Source: Planococcus maritimus (GTDB taxonomy: Bacteria > Bacillota > Bacilli > Bacillales_A > Planococcaceae). Taken from it: a stretch of DNA of 64,000 nucleotides. Of the stretch, positions 9,569 to 19,901 are shown one piece after another; position 1 is the first letter of the stretch, and each line of letters opens with the position of its first letter. The notes beneath the pieces were generated by a model. It was not told the DNA's origin and searched no databases. It saw only the letters and a program-made list of their open reading frames with translations. The DNA lies in contig NZ_LTZG01000001.1 in the NCBI RefSeq assembly GCF_001592825.1, positions 806,001-870,000 on the forward strand, given 5' to 3'. Both the position numbers and the translations under genes were made by a program.

Positions 9569-11602
9569 CTATTCAATTAAATTTTGATACAGTTGATTTT
9601 CAACCTCCATTCCTACAACTCCTGTACCCCCTAAAATTGTGAATGCTTTATAATCCCTTAATATATCTTGATAAATTTCTGGTATTTTATCTTTTTGTAC
9701 TAATTTAATCGGTGCATTTTGAATTGCAGAAAGTGCGGAACCTGTTAAAGCATCTGGAAAGTTTATACCAGTTACAATGAAGCTATTTTGCGTACCTAAT
9801 GGTAATCCCATGATTATAGCCTTAGAGGTCTCGTAACGATTTGCTCCTCCGTACCTTTCAGGTGCTGGGAGTTCACTTAATAAGTCTTCATTGATTACGC
9901 TAATTCCACCAATAACGTACGTTTTTTCTTTATCCCTTAAGGCATCTTTCGTTTCTTTTGGCAATATTCCTTTTTTTGTTAGAAGGATAGGGATACCATT
10001 CTTAGCGGCATACGAAGAGATTGATAGAATATCAGGGAAATTCTGGCCAGAGCCAATAATCGCTTTTTCAGAGTTTAAACGTTCCGCAATTATTGCAGCT
10101 GTAGCATAACGGTTTGCTCCACCGAGTCTCTCTACAATAAGACCTTTGTCTAGCAATAAATTCTCAATTTCTTTAGAAACTGCTCCTTCACTACCCAATA
10201 TTGTTATTCTTTTTGCTTTTAATCGTTCTATTTCATTTTCTGTTTCTTTGTTAAGTGATTTGCTTCTTGTTAATAGTATCGGTGCATTTTCTTTATACCC
10301 AAGTGGACCACCGGTGAGTGCATCTGGAAAATCTTCACCAGTAGTTAATAATACGGTATCCGCATTATTCCACGACTTCTTTGAAATCTCAATAGCAGTT
10401 TCATAACGATTTTGACCAGCAATTCGTAGTGGTCTCTCACCCACAAATTTTTCCACTACCACTATTATTTCTTTGCTCAAATTCCCAAATGGATCTTCAG
10501 CAATTAACTTTATAGATTTTCCTTCAGGCTGCTTTGGAATAGTCATTGAATAAACGCCTTGTGCATTTGATTTTGCACTGCCAATAATCTTTGTGTCTAC
10601 TACCGCCGTAACCATAGAGTATACAGTTGCATTTCCTTCTAATCTAGTAGACCTATCATTTATAGGTCTGATTGTTGGTTCAGCAACTATCTCTTTATCT
10701 GAAAGATAATAGTAACCCTGAACATTGATAATACCGTTAACTCCGGAAATTTCTCTAACCGAAATACCATCTTGAATATTCTTTTTTGAATCAACATAAA
10801 TATCTATTGGACGAGTATTGTTTTGGATACGCTTTAAATAAAACTTTAATCCAGAACCAGCATTATTACTCGTGGATAGGTTAATGATTCTTATTCCTAC
10901 TAATCTTTCATTTCCATTATTCGGTTCTATATCTATACCACATTGTGGACTAGTTCCATTTGTATTTGTTATCGTAGCGTCTTTGATTAATAAATTCTCT
11001 ACTGAAATAATTGATATCCCTTGTCGACGATTATTAGTTAACTCAACATTATTTATTTCAATGTTTATATTGTAATTTTTTTTGGCGGTACTTCCTATAT
11101 AAATTCCATCTCCCCAAAAGTTGGATATTTTAGCATTTTCAATGTAGATATTCTCTGCCCCTCTTATACTAACTCCAAATCCCCATTCGCCAGTACTTCC
11201 TAAATGTTCATCCCGCTCTCCAATAATTTCAGGATAACCTAGTATTTTGACATTTTTTACATCATGAATTCTAATTACCTCTGAACGTTCTAATGCATTT
11301 GGTATCGCTTTCAATATCGCTTCATTTTCAAATTTCAAAACAATACCATCTTTAACAACTAGAGAAGTTGAAGAATCAACTAGATATATGCCTTTAGAAA
11401 AAAATACTGTTTTATTTCCATTTGAATATGCGAAATCGATAGCATTTTGAATAGCAATAGTATCATCCACTTCACCATTTCCTGTTGCACCAAAGTCTCT
11501 GACTGAATGCTCGGATTCTGCATTGGTTACATTTTGAAAACACATTGAAATCATAGTTACAGTCAAAAGTATAATAAGTATTCCCAAATTTAGCTTACCC
11601 AA
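9569..11602 (-). CDS. Secreted beta-helix protein with three CWB2 repeats (paralog)
   Basis: It has the same architecture and nearly the same length (677 residues) as the protein encoded at 2482-4512. A signal peptide (about 1-28) is followed by a Pectate_lyase_3-like beta-helix (VRDFGATGNGEVDDTIAIQN), an Ig-like domain (about 300-385) and three CWB2 modules (GQNRYETA, GANRYATA, GANRYETS). The helix core is best conserved between the two copies (EHLGS-GEWGFG and TNTNGTSPQCGIDIEPNN). Both halves are AT-rich here, unlike copy 1. It is probably wall-anchored and acts on, or binds, the exopolysaccharide made by the next locus. It is transcribed alone with its own terminator. Confidence 0.85.
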   Translation of the reverse strand: MGKLNLGILIILLTVTMISMCFQNVTNAESEHSVRDFGATGNGEVDDTIAIQNAIDFAYSNGNKTVFFSKGIYLVDSSTSLVVKDGIVLKFENEAILKAIPNALERSEVIRIHDVKNVKILGYPEIIGERDEHLGSTGEWGFGVSIRGAENIYIENAKISNFWGDGIYIGSTAKKNYNINIEINNVELTNNRRQGISIISVENLLIKDATITNTNGTSPQCGIDIEPNNGNERLVGIRIINLSTSNNAGSGLKFYLKRIQNNTRPIDIYVDSKKNIQDGISVREISGVNGIINVQGYYYLSDKEIVAEPTIRPINDRSTRLEGNATVYSMVTAVVDTKIIGSAKSNAQGVYSMTIPKQPEGKSIKLIAEDPFGNLSKEIIVVVEKFVGERPLRIAGQNRYETAIEISKKSWNNADTVLLTTGEDFPDALTGGPLGYKENAPILLTRSKSLNKETENEIERLKAKRITILGSEGAVSKEIENLLLDKGLIVERLGGANRYATAAIIAERLNSEKAIIGSGQNFPDILSISSYAAKNGIPILLTKKGILPKETKDALRDKEKTYVIGGISVINEDLLSELPAPERYGGANRYETSKAIIMGLPLGTQNSFIVTGINFPDALTGSALSAIQNAPIKLVQKDKIPEIYQDILRDYKAFTILGGTGVVGMEVENQLYQNLIE

Positions 11603-11744
11603 AATATCCCCTCCTTTGTGATTTTCAATCAGCTATCTTCCTTTTAACATTTTGTTTAATTAGCATGTATTCAATTGGTTAAAACAACGTTAAACTTTTG
11701 TGCTTGAATTGAAATGATTACTAAAAAGCTATTGTTATTAGTTT

Positions 11745-12142
11745 TCTGTTCCTTACCGCTGTCGATCTAGTCGCGGAGTACTATAAGGCAGAGGCCAAAG
11801 GGACGGCCTCCCGACTCATCAAAAAATGGATACGGTCAGATTTGCTCGTGCTAGACGAGGTCGGCTACTTTCCTTACGAAGAGTTCTCAGCGAAAGTCTT
11901 TCTCCAAGTCATCTCTTGGAGATATGAGCATGGCACGATGATTCTAACCTCGTATAAAAATTTATCGAATAGGAAAAGGTGCATTGGCAAGCGACATTTT
12001 CAACTGCCATTCACTGCATTTTTTACTTATCAAAAACAGTCTTAGGGAAAAGAAAAAAAGCCGGAATTTATCCGGCTAACCTACCTGCAGAGTAGTTCAA
12101 GTTTTATTCCTACTATAATGGGGAAATTAAACCGGCGTTGCA
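11745..12142 (+). mobile_element. 3' remnant of an IS21-family element
   Basis: The sequence from about 11745 matches the 3' part of the istB at 5994-6748, including the Walker B segment (here LLVLDEVGYFPYEEF, with the normal EVG). It continues through an identical-looking tail and right inverted repeat ending CCGGCGTTGCA. The istA gene and 5' half of istB are missing, and the istB frame is broken after LTSYKN. The remnant is not the same lineage as the first copy at every base, so it is either an older insertion or a duplicated and diverged copy. Confidence 0.8.
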
Positions 12143-12194
12143 CCCCCTTTTTAACCTTGGATTCTGATGTATTGAAACAAAAAAATACCTCATA

Positions 12195-12229
12195 TAAAAA
12201 ATGTGCACACCAGTAGGCGTGCACATCAA
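12195..12229 (-). terminator. Strong terminator closing the exopolysaccharide operon
   Basis: On the minus strand GATGTGCACGCC-TACT-GGTGTGCACAT is followed by six T residues. It lies about 390 bases past the galU stop codon, so the operon transcript would end in a long untranslated tail. Confidence 0.7.
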
Positions 12230-12621
12230 TCATATAAAGGTATCTTATCGAGTAGTGCATATCCGTATCATTAAATGATACATTCTTCAGTGCTCAACTG
12301 TAAAAAGATGGCAATAGTTCTCATGTTAGTGGCTGTAATCAATTAATTCTACAGCATAATCTGCAAACCAATTATGTAGAAGTAATCCACTCATATCTAT
12401 AGTAGTTCTAATTTTTGTCCGAAGTCACTCTAAAATATAGGCAGGTGATTCTATTTAAAGGATGTTGTGTAGAGTAAGATGGCAATACCATCACCAATAT
12501 TCGATTTACAAGGGCAACGAAGACCTGAATTATATTTGTTTCAAAATTACTTTATATTGTAATTGAACTTAGGAACCAATATTAGGAGCAGTAAGTCAAT
12601 TACTGTTCCTGACACTAACTT
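12230..12621. other. Gene-free space downstream of galU
   Basis: This AT-rich intergenic stretch between the galU stop codon and the hairpin at 12195-12229 holds no convincing frame on either strand. If galU transcription ends at that hairpin, this is its 3' untranslated region. Confidence 0.4.
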
Positions 12622-13503
12622 TCATTTCACTCCCGATTTCGCTTCTTTTAATTTTTTCTCAAATAGTTCCAGCAATTGATCTTTCAATTCTGGACGTTGC
12701 AATGCAAATTCGATTGTCGTTTCAATAAAGCCAAACTTCTCTCCAACATCAAAGCGTCTGCCTTCAAATTCGTAAGCATATACTGCTTGTTCTTCGTTAA
12801 GCTGTTGTATAGCATCCGTTAACTGGATTTCTCCACCAGCCCCGAGTTCATGCTTCTCCAAGAATTGGAAGATTTCCGGTGTCAGTACATAACGACCCAT
12901 AATCGCATAGTTTGATGGTGCTGTACCTAGTGCTGGCTTCTCTACGAATTTGTTTACAGCAATCAGCTTATTATCGATTGAGATTGGATCAATAATGCCA
13001 TAGCGATTAGTTTGATTCTCAGCTACTTGCTGTACACCGATAATGCTATTTTGAGTTTGTTCATACTGGTTCATCAATTGAGCTAGACACGGCTCAGAGT
13101 GCTCTACAATGTCATCACCAAGCAATACTGCGAATGGCTCATCACCGATGAACTTACGTGCAGACCAGATGGCATGGCCAAGGCCGAGCGGTTGCTTTTG
13201 ACGAATATAGTGGATTTCAACATTTGATGTTTGCAACACAGAATCGAGCATATCCATTTTTCCTTTTTTCATCAATGTATCTTCAAGCTCGAATGCGTGA
13301 TCGAAATGATCTTCAATTGAACGTTTGTTTTTACCTGTAACGATGATGATGTCTTCAATACCAGAAGCAATAGCTTCCTCAACAATATATTGAATTGTTG
13401 GTTTATCAACAATTGGCAGCATTTCTTTTGGCATTGCTTTGGTTGCCGGTAAAAATCTCGTTCCTAGTCCTGCAGCTGGGATAATGGCCTTTTTCACTTT
13501 CAT
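12622..13503 (-). CDS. galU: UTP-glucose-1-phosphate uridylyltransferase
   Basis: GalU/GtaB makes UDP-glucose from UTP and glucose-1-phosphate in the cytosol. The protein has the normal length (293 residues), the N-terminal nucleotidyltransferase signature ([20 protein letters not shown]) and the later LLGDDIV and VEKP motifs. UDP-glucose is the substrate of the dehydrogenase encoded upstream in the same direction, so the last three genes form a UDP-glucose to UDP-glucuronate to UDP-galacturonate supply line. It is separated from the epimerase gene by a terminator-like hairpin, so it may have its own promoter. Confidence 0.95.
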   Translation of the reverse strand: MKVKKAIIPAAGLGTRFLPATKAMPKEMLPIVDKPTIQYIVEEAIASGIEDIIIVTGKNKRSIEDHFDHAFELEDTLMKKGKMDMLDSVLQTSNVEIHYIRQKQPLGLGHAIWSARKFIGDEPFAVLLGDDIVEHSEPCLAQLMNQYEQTQNSIIGVQQVAENQTNRYGIIDPISIDNKLIAVNKFVEKPALGTAPSNYAIMGRYVLTPEIFQFLEKHELGAGGEIQLTDAIQQLNEEQAVYAYEFEGRRFDVGEKFGFIETTIEFALQRPELKDQLLELFEKKLKEAKSGVK

Positions 13504-13648
13504 CTTTGCACCTTCTAATCAATTATTTACAGAAAATCCTGTATATATCTTTTAAATACTTTCATAAGATGTAAAAATTATACCATTTTCCCAAGGAATA
13601 TGTAACTATTAATTACTGAAATATATTGAGGTATTTATTACTATTTTA

Positions 13649-13692
13649 TTTAAAAATCCCTCACCTTTTCCACAGAGGTGAGGGATTTTTTA
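13649..13692 (-). terminator. Terminator after the UDP-sugar epimerase gene
   Basis: AAAAATCCCTCACCT and AGGTGAGGGATTTTTT form an 11-13 bp stem with a U tract on the minus strand, starting at the epimerase stop codon. It would reduce transcription into galU. Confidence 0.75.
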
Positions 13693-14733
13693 TGCTTTTA
13701 TCTGTTTCACATCATAATACTTGCAGTACCAGTTTACAAACTTTTGTAGTCCGTCTTCAATAGAAGTAGTCGGCTTAAATCCAACTGCTTTTTGTAGTTG
13801 GTCAGTGGATGCGTAAGTGGCTGGTACATCGCCAGGTTTGATTGGTTCAAAGCTCTTTTTAAATTCAACTTTTTCACCGAGAGTATTACTCAATGCTTTC
13901 TCTAGCGCCCCTATAAACTTCATTAGCTTCTCTGGATTATTGTTGCCGATATTGAATACTTTATGCGGTACTTGGCCATCAGCAGAAGGTGGATTCGATA
14001 AGAGTCTTTCAATTCCCTCTACTATGTCATCAATATAAGTGAAATCACGATACAGATCGTTATCAAAATCACCATTATTATAGATTTTAATTTCTTCCTC
14101 GTTAAAGAACTTATCGGTAAATCCGAAGTATGCCATATCGGGTCTGCCCATTGGCCCGTAAACCGTAAAGAACCTCAGCCCAGTCGAAGCGAATTTATAT
14201 AGATGACTATAAGTGTGTGCCATCAATTCATTAGACTTTTTAGTCGAAGCATAGAGTGAAACTGGCTGATCGACGAAATCAGTTTCTTCAAAAGGTACTT
14301 TCTTATTGGCGCCATATACAGAACTTGAGGAAGCATAGAGTAGATGTTCTACCGGGTAATGTCTGCATGCTTCAAGAATATTGTAAAATCCGATAATATT
14401 ACTTTGAATATAAGCATCTGGGTTTTCGATAGAATACCGAACGCCAGCCTGTGCTGCTAAGTTCACAACGATATCAGGCTTGTGATCACCAAATATTTCC
14501 ATCAGAGTCTCTTTGTTAGAGATATCATTCTTTAAAAAAGTGAATTTTTCATAAGGCGCCAATAACTCAAGTCTTTGTTCTTTCAATTTAACATCGTAAT
14601 AATCATTCATATTATCCAGACCGATTACTTTGCAACCTTTATCGAGTAAACGCTTAGATAAATAATGCCCGATAAAACCTGCAGCGCCTGTGACTAAATA
14701 AGTTTTATCCACGCTTAGAGGTTTGTAACTCAC
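13690..14733 (-). CDS. UDP-glucuronate 4-epimerase-type NAD-dependent epimerase
   Basis: An extended SDR fold is shown by TGAAGFIGHYLS near the start, the ASSSSVYG motif and the YASTKKSNE (YxxxK) active site. Sequence features such as DNMNDYYDVKLKEQRL and NLAAQAGVRYSIENP are typical of the CapI/UDP-glucuronate 4-epimerase group, which interconverts UDP-glucuronate and UDP-galacturonate. I place the start at GTG 14733, with GAGGAGG nine bases upstream. A longer frame starts at GTG 14751, but that codon overlaps the ribosome site itself. The gene overlaps the 3' end of the UDP-glucose dehydrogenase gene by 29 bases, so they are translationally coupled. UDP-glucose 4-epimerase activity is a less likely alternative. 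Confidence 0.88.
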   Translation of the reverse strand: MSYKPLSVDKTYLVTGAAGFIGHYLSKRLLDKGCKVIGLDNMNDYYDVKLKEQRLELLAPYEKFTFLKNDISNKETLMEIFGDHKPDIVVNLAAQAGVRYSIENPDAYIQSNIIGFYNILEACRHYPVEHLLYASSSSVYGANKKVPFEETDFVDQPVSLYASTKKSNELMAHTYSHLYKFASTGLRFFTVYGPMGRPDMAYFGFTDKFFNEEEIKIYNNGDFDNDLYRDFTYIDDIVEGIERLLSNPPSADGQVPHKVFNIGNNNPEKLMKFIGALEKALSNTLGEKVEFKKSFEPIKPGDVPATYASTDQLQKAVGFKPTTSIEDGLQKFVNWYCKYYDVKQIKA

Positions 14734-16093
14734 GTTCCTTCGCCTCCTCACGACTTACCCTTTTAGCTGATGGACGTCCAACTGAGTGATATTCCACTCC
14801 CGCCTTTACCATTCGTTCTACTTCATGTAGATTTCGTCCATCGTAGATTAATGGCGTCCGCATCAATAGCTTGAATGCTTCTGGTTGCACTGACTTAATT
14901 TCTTCCCATTCAGTGAAGATGAAGCAAACGTTTGCACCTTTTAATGCCTCTTCAGCATTTTTTACATACCTAATATTGCCTTTCCCGTGTGGACCTTCAG
15001 GATAAACTTTTGCAAAGTTCTCTGCTCCGATTGGATCGTAAGCATAGATATCAGCACCTTGCGCTAATAGTAACGGAACGTTCTCAAGAGAAGGAGCTTC
15101 TCTCAAATCATCTGTGCCGGGTTTAAAGGTTAATCCAAGAACTGCTACCTTTAATCCATTAAACGTTATCAAACGATTACTAGCTTTTTTATAAAGAAGA
15201 GTTTTTTGATCTTTATTAATGTCGATAGCAGCTTTAATTGTCTTCAAATCATAACCGTTTTGAGTGGCAAGGTATTCCAGGGCTTTCGTGTCTTTAGGGA
15301 AACATGATCCGCCATAACCGATACCCGCGTTTAAAAACTTACTTCCTATACGATCATCAAAGCTCATGCCCTCTGCCACATCTTGAACATCCGCACCAAC
15401 TAACTCACAAAGATTTGCAATATCGTTCATATATGAAATCTTAAGAGCAAGGAAATCATTAGAAGCGTACTTAATCATCTCAGCAGAACGTCTATTCACG
15501 GCAACAATCGGTAAATTAAAGGGCTCATAAATACCTTTAAGTAACTCTCTGGCCCACTCGCTTTCAGTCCCGATAACAATACGCTTAGCATGTAATGTGT
15601 CATGAACAGCAGATCCTTGAGCTAAAAACTCAGGGTTAGAGGCTACTTCAACACGTACATCATTTACTAAGAAATCACTGATGAACTGTTCGACCTTGTC
15701 ATTTGTTCCCACTGGAACAGTAGATTTCACCACTACTAAACAATCTTTTTCTACATTTTCAGCAATCTGTCTAGCTACTGTTGCTATGTATGAAAGATTA
15801 GCAGATCCATCTTCATTTTCTGGTGTGCCTACACCGATGAAGACTGCGTCGGCATTTTTGTAAGCTGAATGGAAATCAGTAGTGTAATCGATTCTTCCAG
15901 CAGCATAATTACTTTGCATCAGTTCTTCTAGATCTCTTTCGAAAATTGGTGTAATACCAGACTTCATTAATTGCACTTTCTGCTCGTCAATATCAACACA
16001 GGTCACCTGATGTCCCATTTCAGCGAAACATACACCTGCGACTAAACCTACATATCCTGTTCCGGCCACTGCAATCTTAAACATTTTAGTCAT
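14705..16093 (-). CDS. ugd: UDP-glucose 6-dehydrogenase
   Basis: It oxidises UDP-glucose to UDP-glucuronate with two NAD+. The N-terminal Rossmann motif (VAGTGYVGLVAGVCFAEMGH), the catalytic cysteine motif (GGSCFPKDT, about residue 260) and the C-terminal domain (GLTFKPGTDDLREAPS) are all present in 462 residues. In Gram-positive bacteria this enzyme is often switched on by tyrosine phosphorylation from the BY-kinase of the same locus. The partner kinase gene lies at 28851-29549. Confidence 0.95.
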   Translation of the reverse strand: MTKMFKIAVAGTGYVGLVAGVCFAEMGHQVTCVDIDEQKVQLMKSGITPIFERDLEELMQSNYAAGRIDYTTDFHSAYKNADAVFIGVGTPENEDGSANLSYIATVARQIAENVEKDCLVVVKSTVPVGTNDKVEQFISDFLVNDVRVEVASNPEFLAQGSAVHDTLHAKRIVIGTESEWARELLKGIYEPFNLPIVAVNRRSAEMIKYASNDFLALKISYMNDIANLCELVGADVQDVAEGMSFDDRIGSKFLNAGIGYGGSCFPKDTKALEYLATQNGYDLKTIKAAIDINKDQKTLLYKKASNRLITFNGLKVAVLGLTFKPGTDDLREAPSLENVPLLLAQGADIYAYDPIGAENFAKVYPEGPHGKGNIRYVKNAEEALKGANVCFIFTEWEEIKSVQPEAFKLLMRTPLIYDGRNLHEVERMVKAGVEYHSVGRPSAKRVSREEAKERELQTSKRG

Positions 16094-16173
16094 CCCTTTT
16101 TTACTTCAATCTCAATATCAAGCCACTGATACCTATAATCGAATTGATTATCATAATTAATGAGTATCTAAAT

Positions 16174-17535
16174 TTATCTCGTAATTACTTCATAAGCAAA
16201 GTTAAATAATCCTCTTAAAAAAAAGGAAGTTACTAAAATTATAGTAATACTTGTAGTAACTTTTTTTAAATAAATAAACCTGGAAATTTCCATAACCTTA
16301 AAAAGACTACTAAAATATACTATTTGTATAAATATAGTAAATATAGCTATTAACAATAGAGCAACATATATACTATCGAAGTAGTATTGACCGACCAAAA
16401 TTGCTACCACTAAAAAAAGAATTTGAACAGTGTTTGCTATCAATGCGTACTGTTGTTTATCTAAAGTTATTGCTAGCCCTTGCATAGAACTTTGAAGAAA
16501 CATGAAAAAGTATTGCAAAGCTAAAATTCTAACAAAATCACCAGCTATTACCCACTGATCACCTAAAAATGAAACAGTTAAAACATCACCGAAGCCCACT
16601 AATGCAATCATTGGCAGAACTGCAATTTTCATTGCTTTGTGCACATTTCTTAAAACATAATTGCCAATCTTCTTATTAGTTCTCTTCATTTCCGAAATCA
16701 CTTGAAAAAATACTCTCCCAATAGCTTTTGCTATTAGTATTACAGGCATTTGAAGAATCCTTAATGTTATTGAATAGTATCCAAGAATCTCTGCCCCCCA
16801 TATAGAACTAATAAATAAAGTTGGAGCTTGAATCTTCAAGTTATTAGTTATGTTTGTAGGTAGTTGTAGGATAGAAAATTTTCTGTTTTCCATAATAAAG
16901 CTCAAAATCTCTTTTATATTAAATATTAACATCCCCCGAGGTAAATGTTTTTTCATATTCAGAAACGTTAAAAAAGACCCCATTAAGTGTGCGATATAAA
17001 ATCCATAATGGACAAATCCTAATACTCCAAAAACAATCCCACTAATACCATATATACTATAATTAATAAGGGGATTTTTCATCAAAACATCATATTTTTC
17101 ATTGCGATTTAACCATGTATAGCATAACTGTACTTGTTGTGATAAAAATGAAGATAAAAATAATATCACAAAAAAAAGATACGGAGAAATAAGTAAACTA
17201 TCCGAAATAATAGAGTAAACCAAAGTGATTAAAAAGCTAGATATTAAGCTTAAAAAGAGAGCAATAGAAGAAATTACTCTGTAAGTTTTTTTTAAGTTCT
17301 CTTTCTTTTCAATCATTACCAAGTTAGACATTCCTAAATCAGAGTATGAAGAAATGATCATACCTAAAGCAGTGATTAACGCCCATGTTCCGAAAACTTC
17401 CACTCCATATAATCTCGCCAATATTGGCAGGCTAGCCAAAGAAATCAGTTGCCCCAAAAAAGTTCCTGATGTTATTTTTGCTATATTTTTTTTATTTTTA
17501 GAAAGATTAATTTTTTTTATAATTTTTTTCATCAA
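16174..17535 (-). CDS. Wzx-type polysaccharide flippase
   Basis: The 453-residue protein is hydrophobic throughout, with about 12-14 predicted membrane helices and the N-terminal pattern ITSGTFLGQLISLASLPILA typical of oligosaccharide flippases of the MOP superfamily. It should move undecaprenyl-diphosphate repeat units to the outer face for polymerisation by the EpsG-type protein. Its start overlaps the stop of the upstream glycosyltransferase by four bases (ATGA). The gene is very AT-rich, like the rest of the variable centre. Confidence 0.9.
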   Translation of the reverse strand: MMKKIIKKINLSKNKKNIAKITSGTFLGQLISLASLPILARLYGVEVFGTWALITALGMIISSYSDLGMSNLVMIEKKENLKKTYRVISSIALFLSLISSFLITLVYSIISDSLLISPYLFFVILFLSSFLSQQVQLCYTWLNRNEKYDVLMKNPLINYSIYGISGIVFGVLGFVHYGFYIAHLMGSFLTFLNMKKHLPRGMLIFNIKEILSFIMENRKFSILQLPTNITNNLKIQAPTLFISSIWGAEILGYYSITLRILQMPVILIAKAIGRVFFQVISEMKRTNKKIGNYVLRNVHKAMKIAVLPMIALVGFGDVLTVSFLGDQWVIAGDFVRILALQYFFMFLQSSMQGLAITLDKQQYALIANTVQILFLVVAILVGQYYFDSIYVALLLIAIFTIFIQIVYFSSLFKVMEISRFIYLKKVTTSITIILVTSFFLRGLFNFAYEVITR

Positions 17536-18680
17536 TATTTACCTGTATATATTTTTGTTAGCCTTTCTACGCTTTCTTCTATATCATAACCTGATTTCTT
17601 TAAGGCTGGTTCAATTTGACTCCAGTTCCTTTTATTTTTTTCAACTAGATTTGTTATTTCATGAACCCATTTTTTTTCACCATCTTTTTCGTAACTAAGT
17701 CTATTTATTAAGCCAATGTTTATGTCTGCTTCTAATGGAATATTCTCAGAAATAAGACAAGGTATCCCGGCCGCTTGAGCTTCTACTATAACGATACCTA
17801 ATCCTTCATATAGCGAAGGGAACAAAAACAAATCAAGCGAGTTTAATACGTTAGGGATATCTTTTCTTATACCTAAAAGATGAACGCATTTTTCTAAATT
17901 ATTCTCGGTTATTTTGTTCTTTATATTTTCTAACTCTGCACCTTCTCCCACCAATATCAGATGAGCCTTTCGTTCGTTCTCAGCGTATTTTGAAAATACA
18001 TCTAAAAGAAAGGAATGATTTTTCTGTCTACTAAAGCGTCCAATATGACCTACTAAGATACTGTCTTCCTCTATACCTAATTCACTTTTTAAATTTCCAC
18101 CTTCAAATTCGAGGTTTTTGTATTTACTTATTTCGATAGCATTAGGAAAATGTTTGGCTTTATTTTTTTTGTATTGAGTCCTCCCAAACGTATACTCGCA
18201 GGCTTCTTTAGAGCAACCTATCATACTAGTTGCATTAGAGATTATTTTTCTTCTCATCATTGATCTGTAAATTTCTCTATAAAAAGTATCTTTCTTACTA
18301 TCGCTTGTGTTATGACTATGGGCAATCCTGATAGGGACATTATGTTTCTTAGCTACTTCCAAAGCTATACCACTGAAAAAAAGAACATGACTATGAACAA
18401 CATCATATCCTCCATAGTTTTCTAACGTATTCCCTAAAGCCTTTTTATACTTTTCTAATCCATTTTTAGGTTTGGGATGAACTATAATTTTCCCACCCAT
18501 TTTAATAATTTCATCATCATAAAAACATTTTTCATCTACCTGAACTGCAAAGTCGAACTGAAATTTACTCCTATCTATATTTCTATAAATATTCATAATC
18601 AGTGATTCGAGTCCTCCCGCAGACATACCCCCAACTACATGTAAAACTTTAATTACCTTGTCAGATTTTTTGGTTGACAA
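17532..18680 (-). CDS. Glycosyltransferase, GT4 family (GT-B)
   Basis: A GT-B fold retaining enzyme. The N-terminal VVGGMSAGGLESLIMNIYRN motif is typical of EpsF-like GT4 enzymes, the C-terminal nucleotide-sugar half has VGHIGRFSRQKNH, and PSLYEGLGIVIVEAQAAGIP is the E-x7-E signature. The cytosolic enzyme adds one sugar to the lipid-linked repeat unit; donor and acceptor cannot be told from sequence. It overlaps the preceding pyruvyltransferase gene by 20 bases. Confidence 0.9.
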   Translation of the reverse strand: MSTKKSDKVIKVLHVVGGMSAGGLESLIMNIYRNIDRSKFQFDFAVQVDEKCFYDDEIIKMGGKIIVHPKPKNGLEKYKKALGNTLENYGGYDVVHSHVLFFSGIALEVAKKHNVPIRIAHSHNTSDSKKDTFYREIYRSMMRRKIISNATSMIGCSKEACEYTFGRTQYKKNKAKHFPNAIEISKYKNLEFEGGNLKSELGIEEDSILVGHIGRFSRQKNHSFLLDVFSKYAENERKAHLILVGEGAELENIKNKITENNLEKCVHLLGIRKDIPNVLNSLDLFLFPSLYEGLGIVIVEAQAAGIPCLISENIPLEADINIGLINRLSYEKDGEKKWVHEITNLVEKNKRNWSQIEPALKKSGYDIEESVERLTKIYTGKY

Positions 18681-19830
18681 ATGCTAACATCTCCCTTTTT
18701 TTAGCATTTATGAGATTTTCATTTTTCAATTTATCGCTATCTTTGACTGCCAACTGTAGTTCAATTTTATTCATATTTAATGTTGGTGAATCATTGAAAT
18801 CGATTAAAAAGTCTGCTAAGTCCAATTCTTTTAGTATATTTTCTAACTTTCTGTCCCATGCGAGACCAAAAGTAATTTTTCCTAATGAAATAGCAGGCAA
18901 ACATGCATGTAACCTTTGGGCAATGATAATGTCTTGCTTTTTAATACTATTTAGTAACATTACATGTGTTGTCGGATATTCACAATAGTCGACTTCTTGC
19001 ACGTCTTTTAATTCTTTTTTTATGAAGTATTCAACAAATCCGTTATCTGTTGCAGCACCGTTTGTAAATATAGAGACTTGATATCCTTTGGAAACTAAGT
19101 TTTTTGCTAGCTCGCTCCACCACAAAGCAGATTTCCTTCTACTCCATCTAAGATTGCTATGTCTTCTAATTTCATTAGGATCCATAATTCCCAATCCTAT
19201 ATTAGTTTTCACCTTTTCTTCACTACTTACTCCAATTATTTCTTTAACAAATAAGGCTGGATCGGAAATGGCTACTAATTTCTCGTTCAAGTTTTTGTTA
19301 ATTGATAATAGAAACTCTTTCGAGTCCCTATCCCTAACTACTATGTATGTTGCATATTCTAATGCACTTGTAAGCAATTCCTTAGCGGTTTTACTCCAAG
19401 GCCCTTTGGCTCCAACAAATGCAAAAATTACAGGTATACCCTGAATTTTTGCCTCTTTCACAATATTATCTATCGCCGTTGGGAAATTAAGGTAATTATC
19501 AATTAATAGGTGTCCTCCTCCAATGACAACAACATCAGTTTCAGATATATGTTTTTTTATAGATATAGTCAAAGAAGAATTTTTCTTATAAACATTTATC
19601 ACTTTTCTTCTCCTAAGTGAATTTGGAATCATTCTTTTAGTAAAATTAGATGATGCTAAACCAATTTTCACTAACTTCTGTTCTTTTCTCATTAGTCCAT
19701 TCGTTAAATCGAAATTTTGAATCTCATAACTATTATGAGATGTTGAAAAAATATAATTTATGGATTCAGCAATTACTCTGTCCCCTAAATTCCCTGAGTT
19801 AGGAACTCCACACAACAATATTCTTTTCAT
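18661..19830 (-). CDS. Polysaccharide pyruvyl transferase family protein
   Basis: It shows the PS_pyruv_trans family pattern: an N-terminal CGVPNSGNLGDRVIAESINY, a central VVIGGGHLLIDN, and RLHACLPAISLGK near the C-terminus. These enzymes transfer pyruvate from phosphoenolpyruvate onto a sugar as a ketal, adding negative charge. The ATG at 19830 is preferred because AGGTGG precedes it; the longer frame starts at a GTG that is part of that ribosome site. With UDP-uronate synthesis in the same operon, it predicts an acidic polymer. Confidence 0.85.
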   Translation of the reverse strand: MKRILLCGVPNSGNLGDRVIAESINYIFSTSHNSYEIQNFDLTNGLMRKEQKLVKIGLASSNFTKRMIPNSLRRRKVINVYKKNSSLTISIKKHISETDVVVIGGGHLLIDNYLNFPTAIDNIVKEAKIQGIPVIFAFVGAKGPWSKTAKELLTSALEYATYIVVRDRDSKEFLLSINKNLNEKLVAISDPALFVKEIIGVSSEEKVKTNIGLGIMDPNEIRRHSNLRWSRRKSALWWSELAKNLVSKGYQVSIFTNGAATDNGFVEYFIKKELKDVQEVDYCEYPTTHVMLLNSIKKQDIIIAQRLHACLPAISLGKITFGLAWDRKLENILKELDLADFLIDFNDSPTLNMNKIELQLAVKDSDKLKNENLINAKKREMLAFVNQKI

Positions 19831-19901
19831 AACTAAAACCACCTTCTAAATTCCGTCAAGTTTAAGATTTCATTGGTTGTAAAAATTTTACATCGCAGCT
19901 C

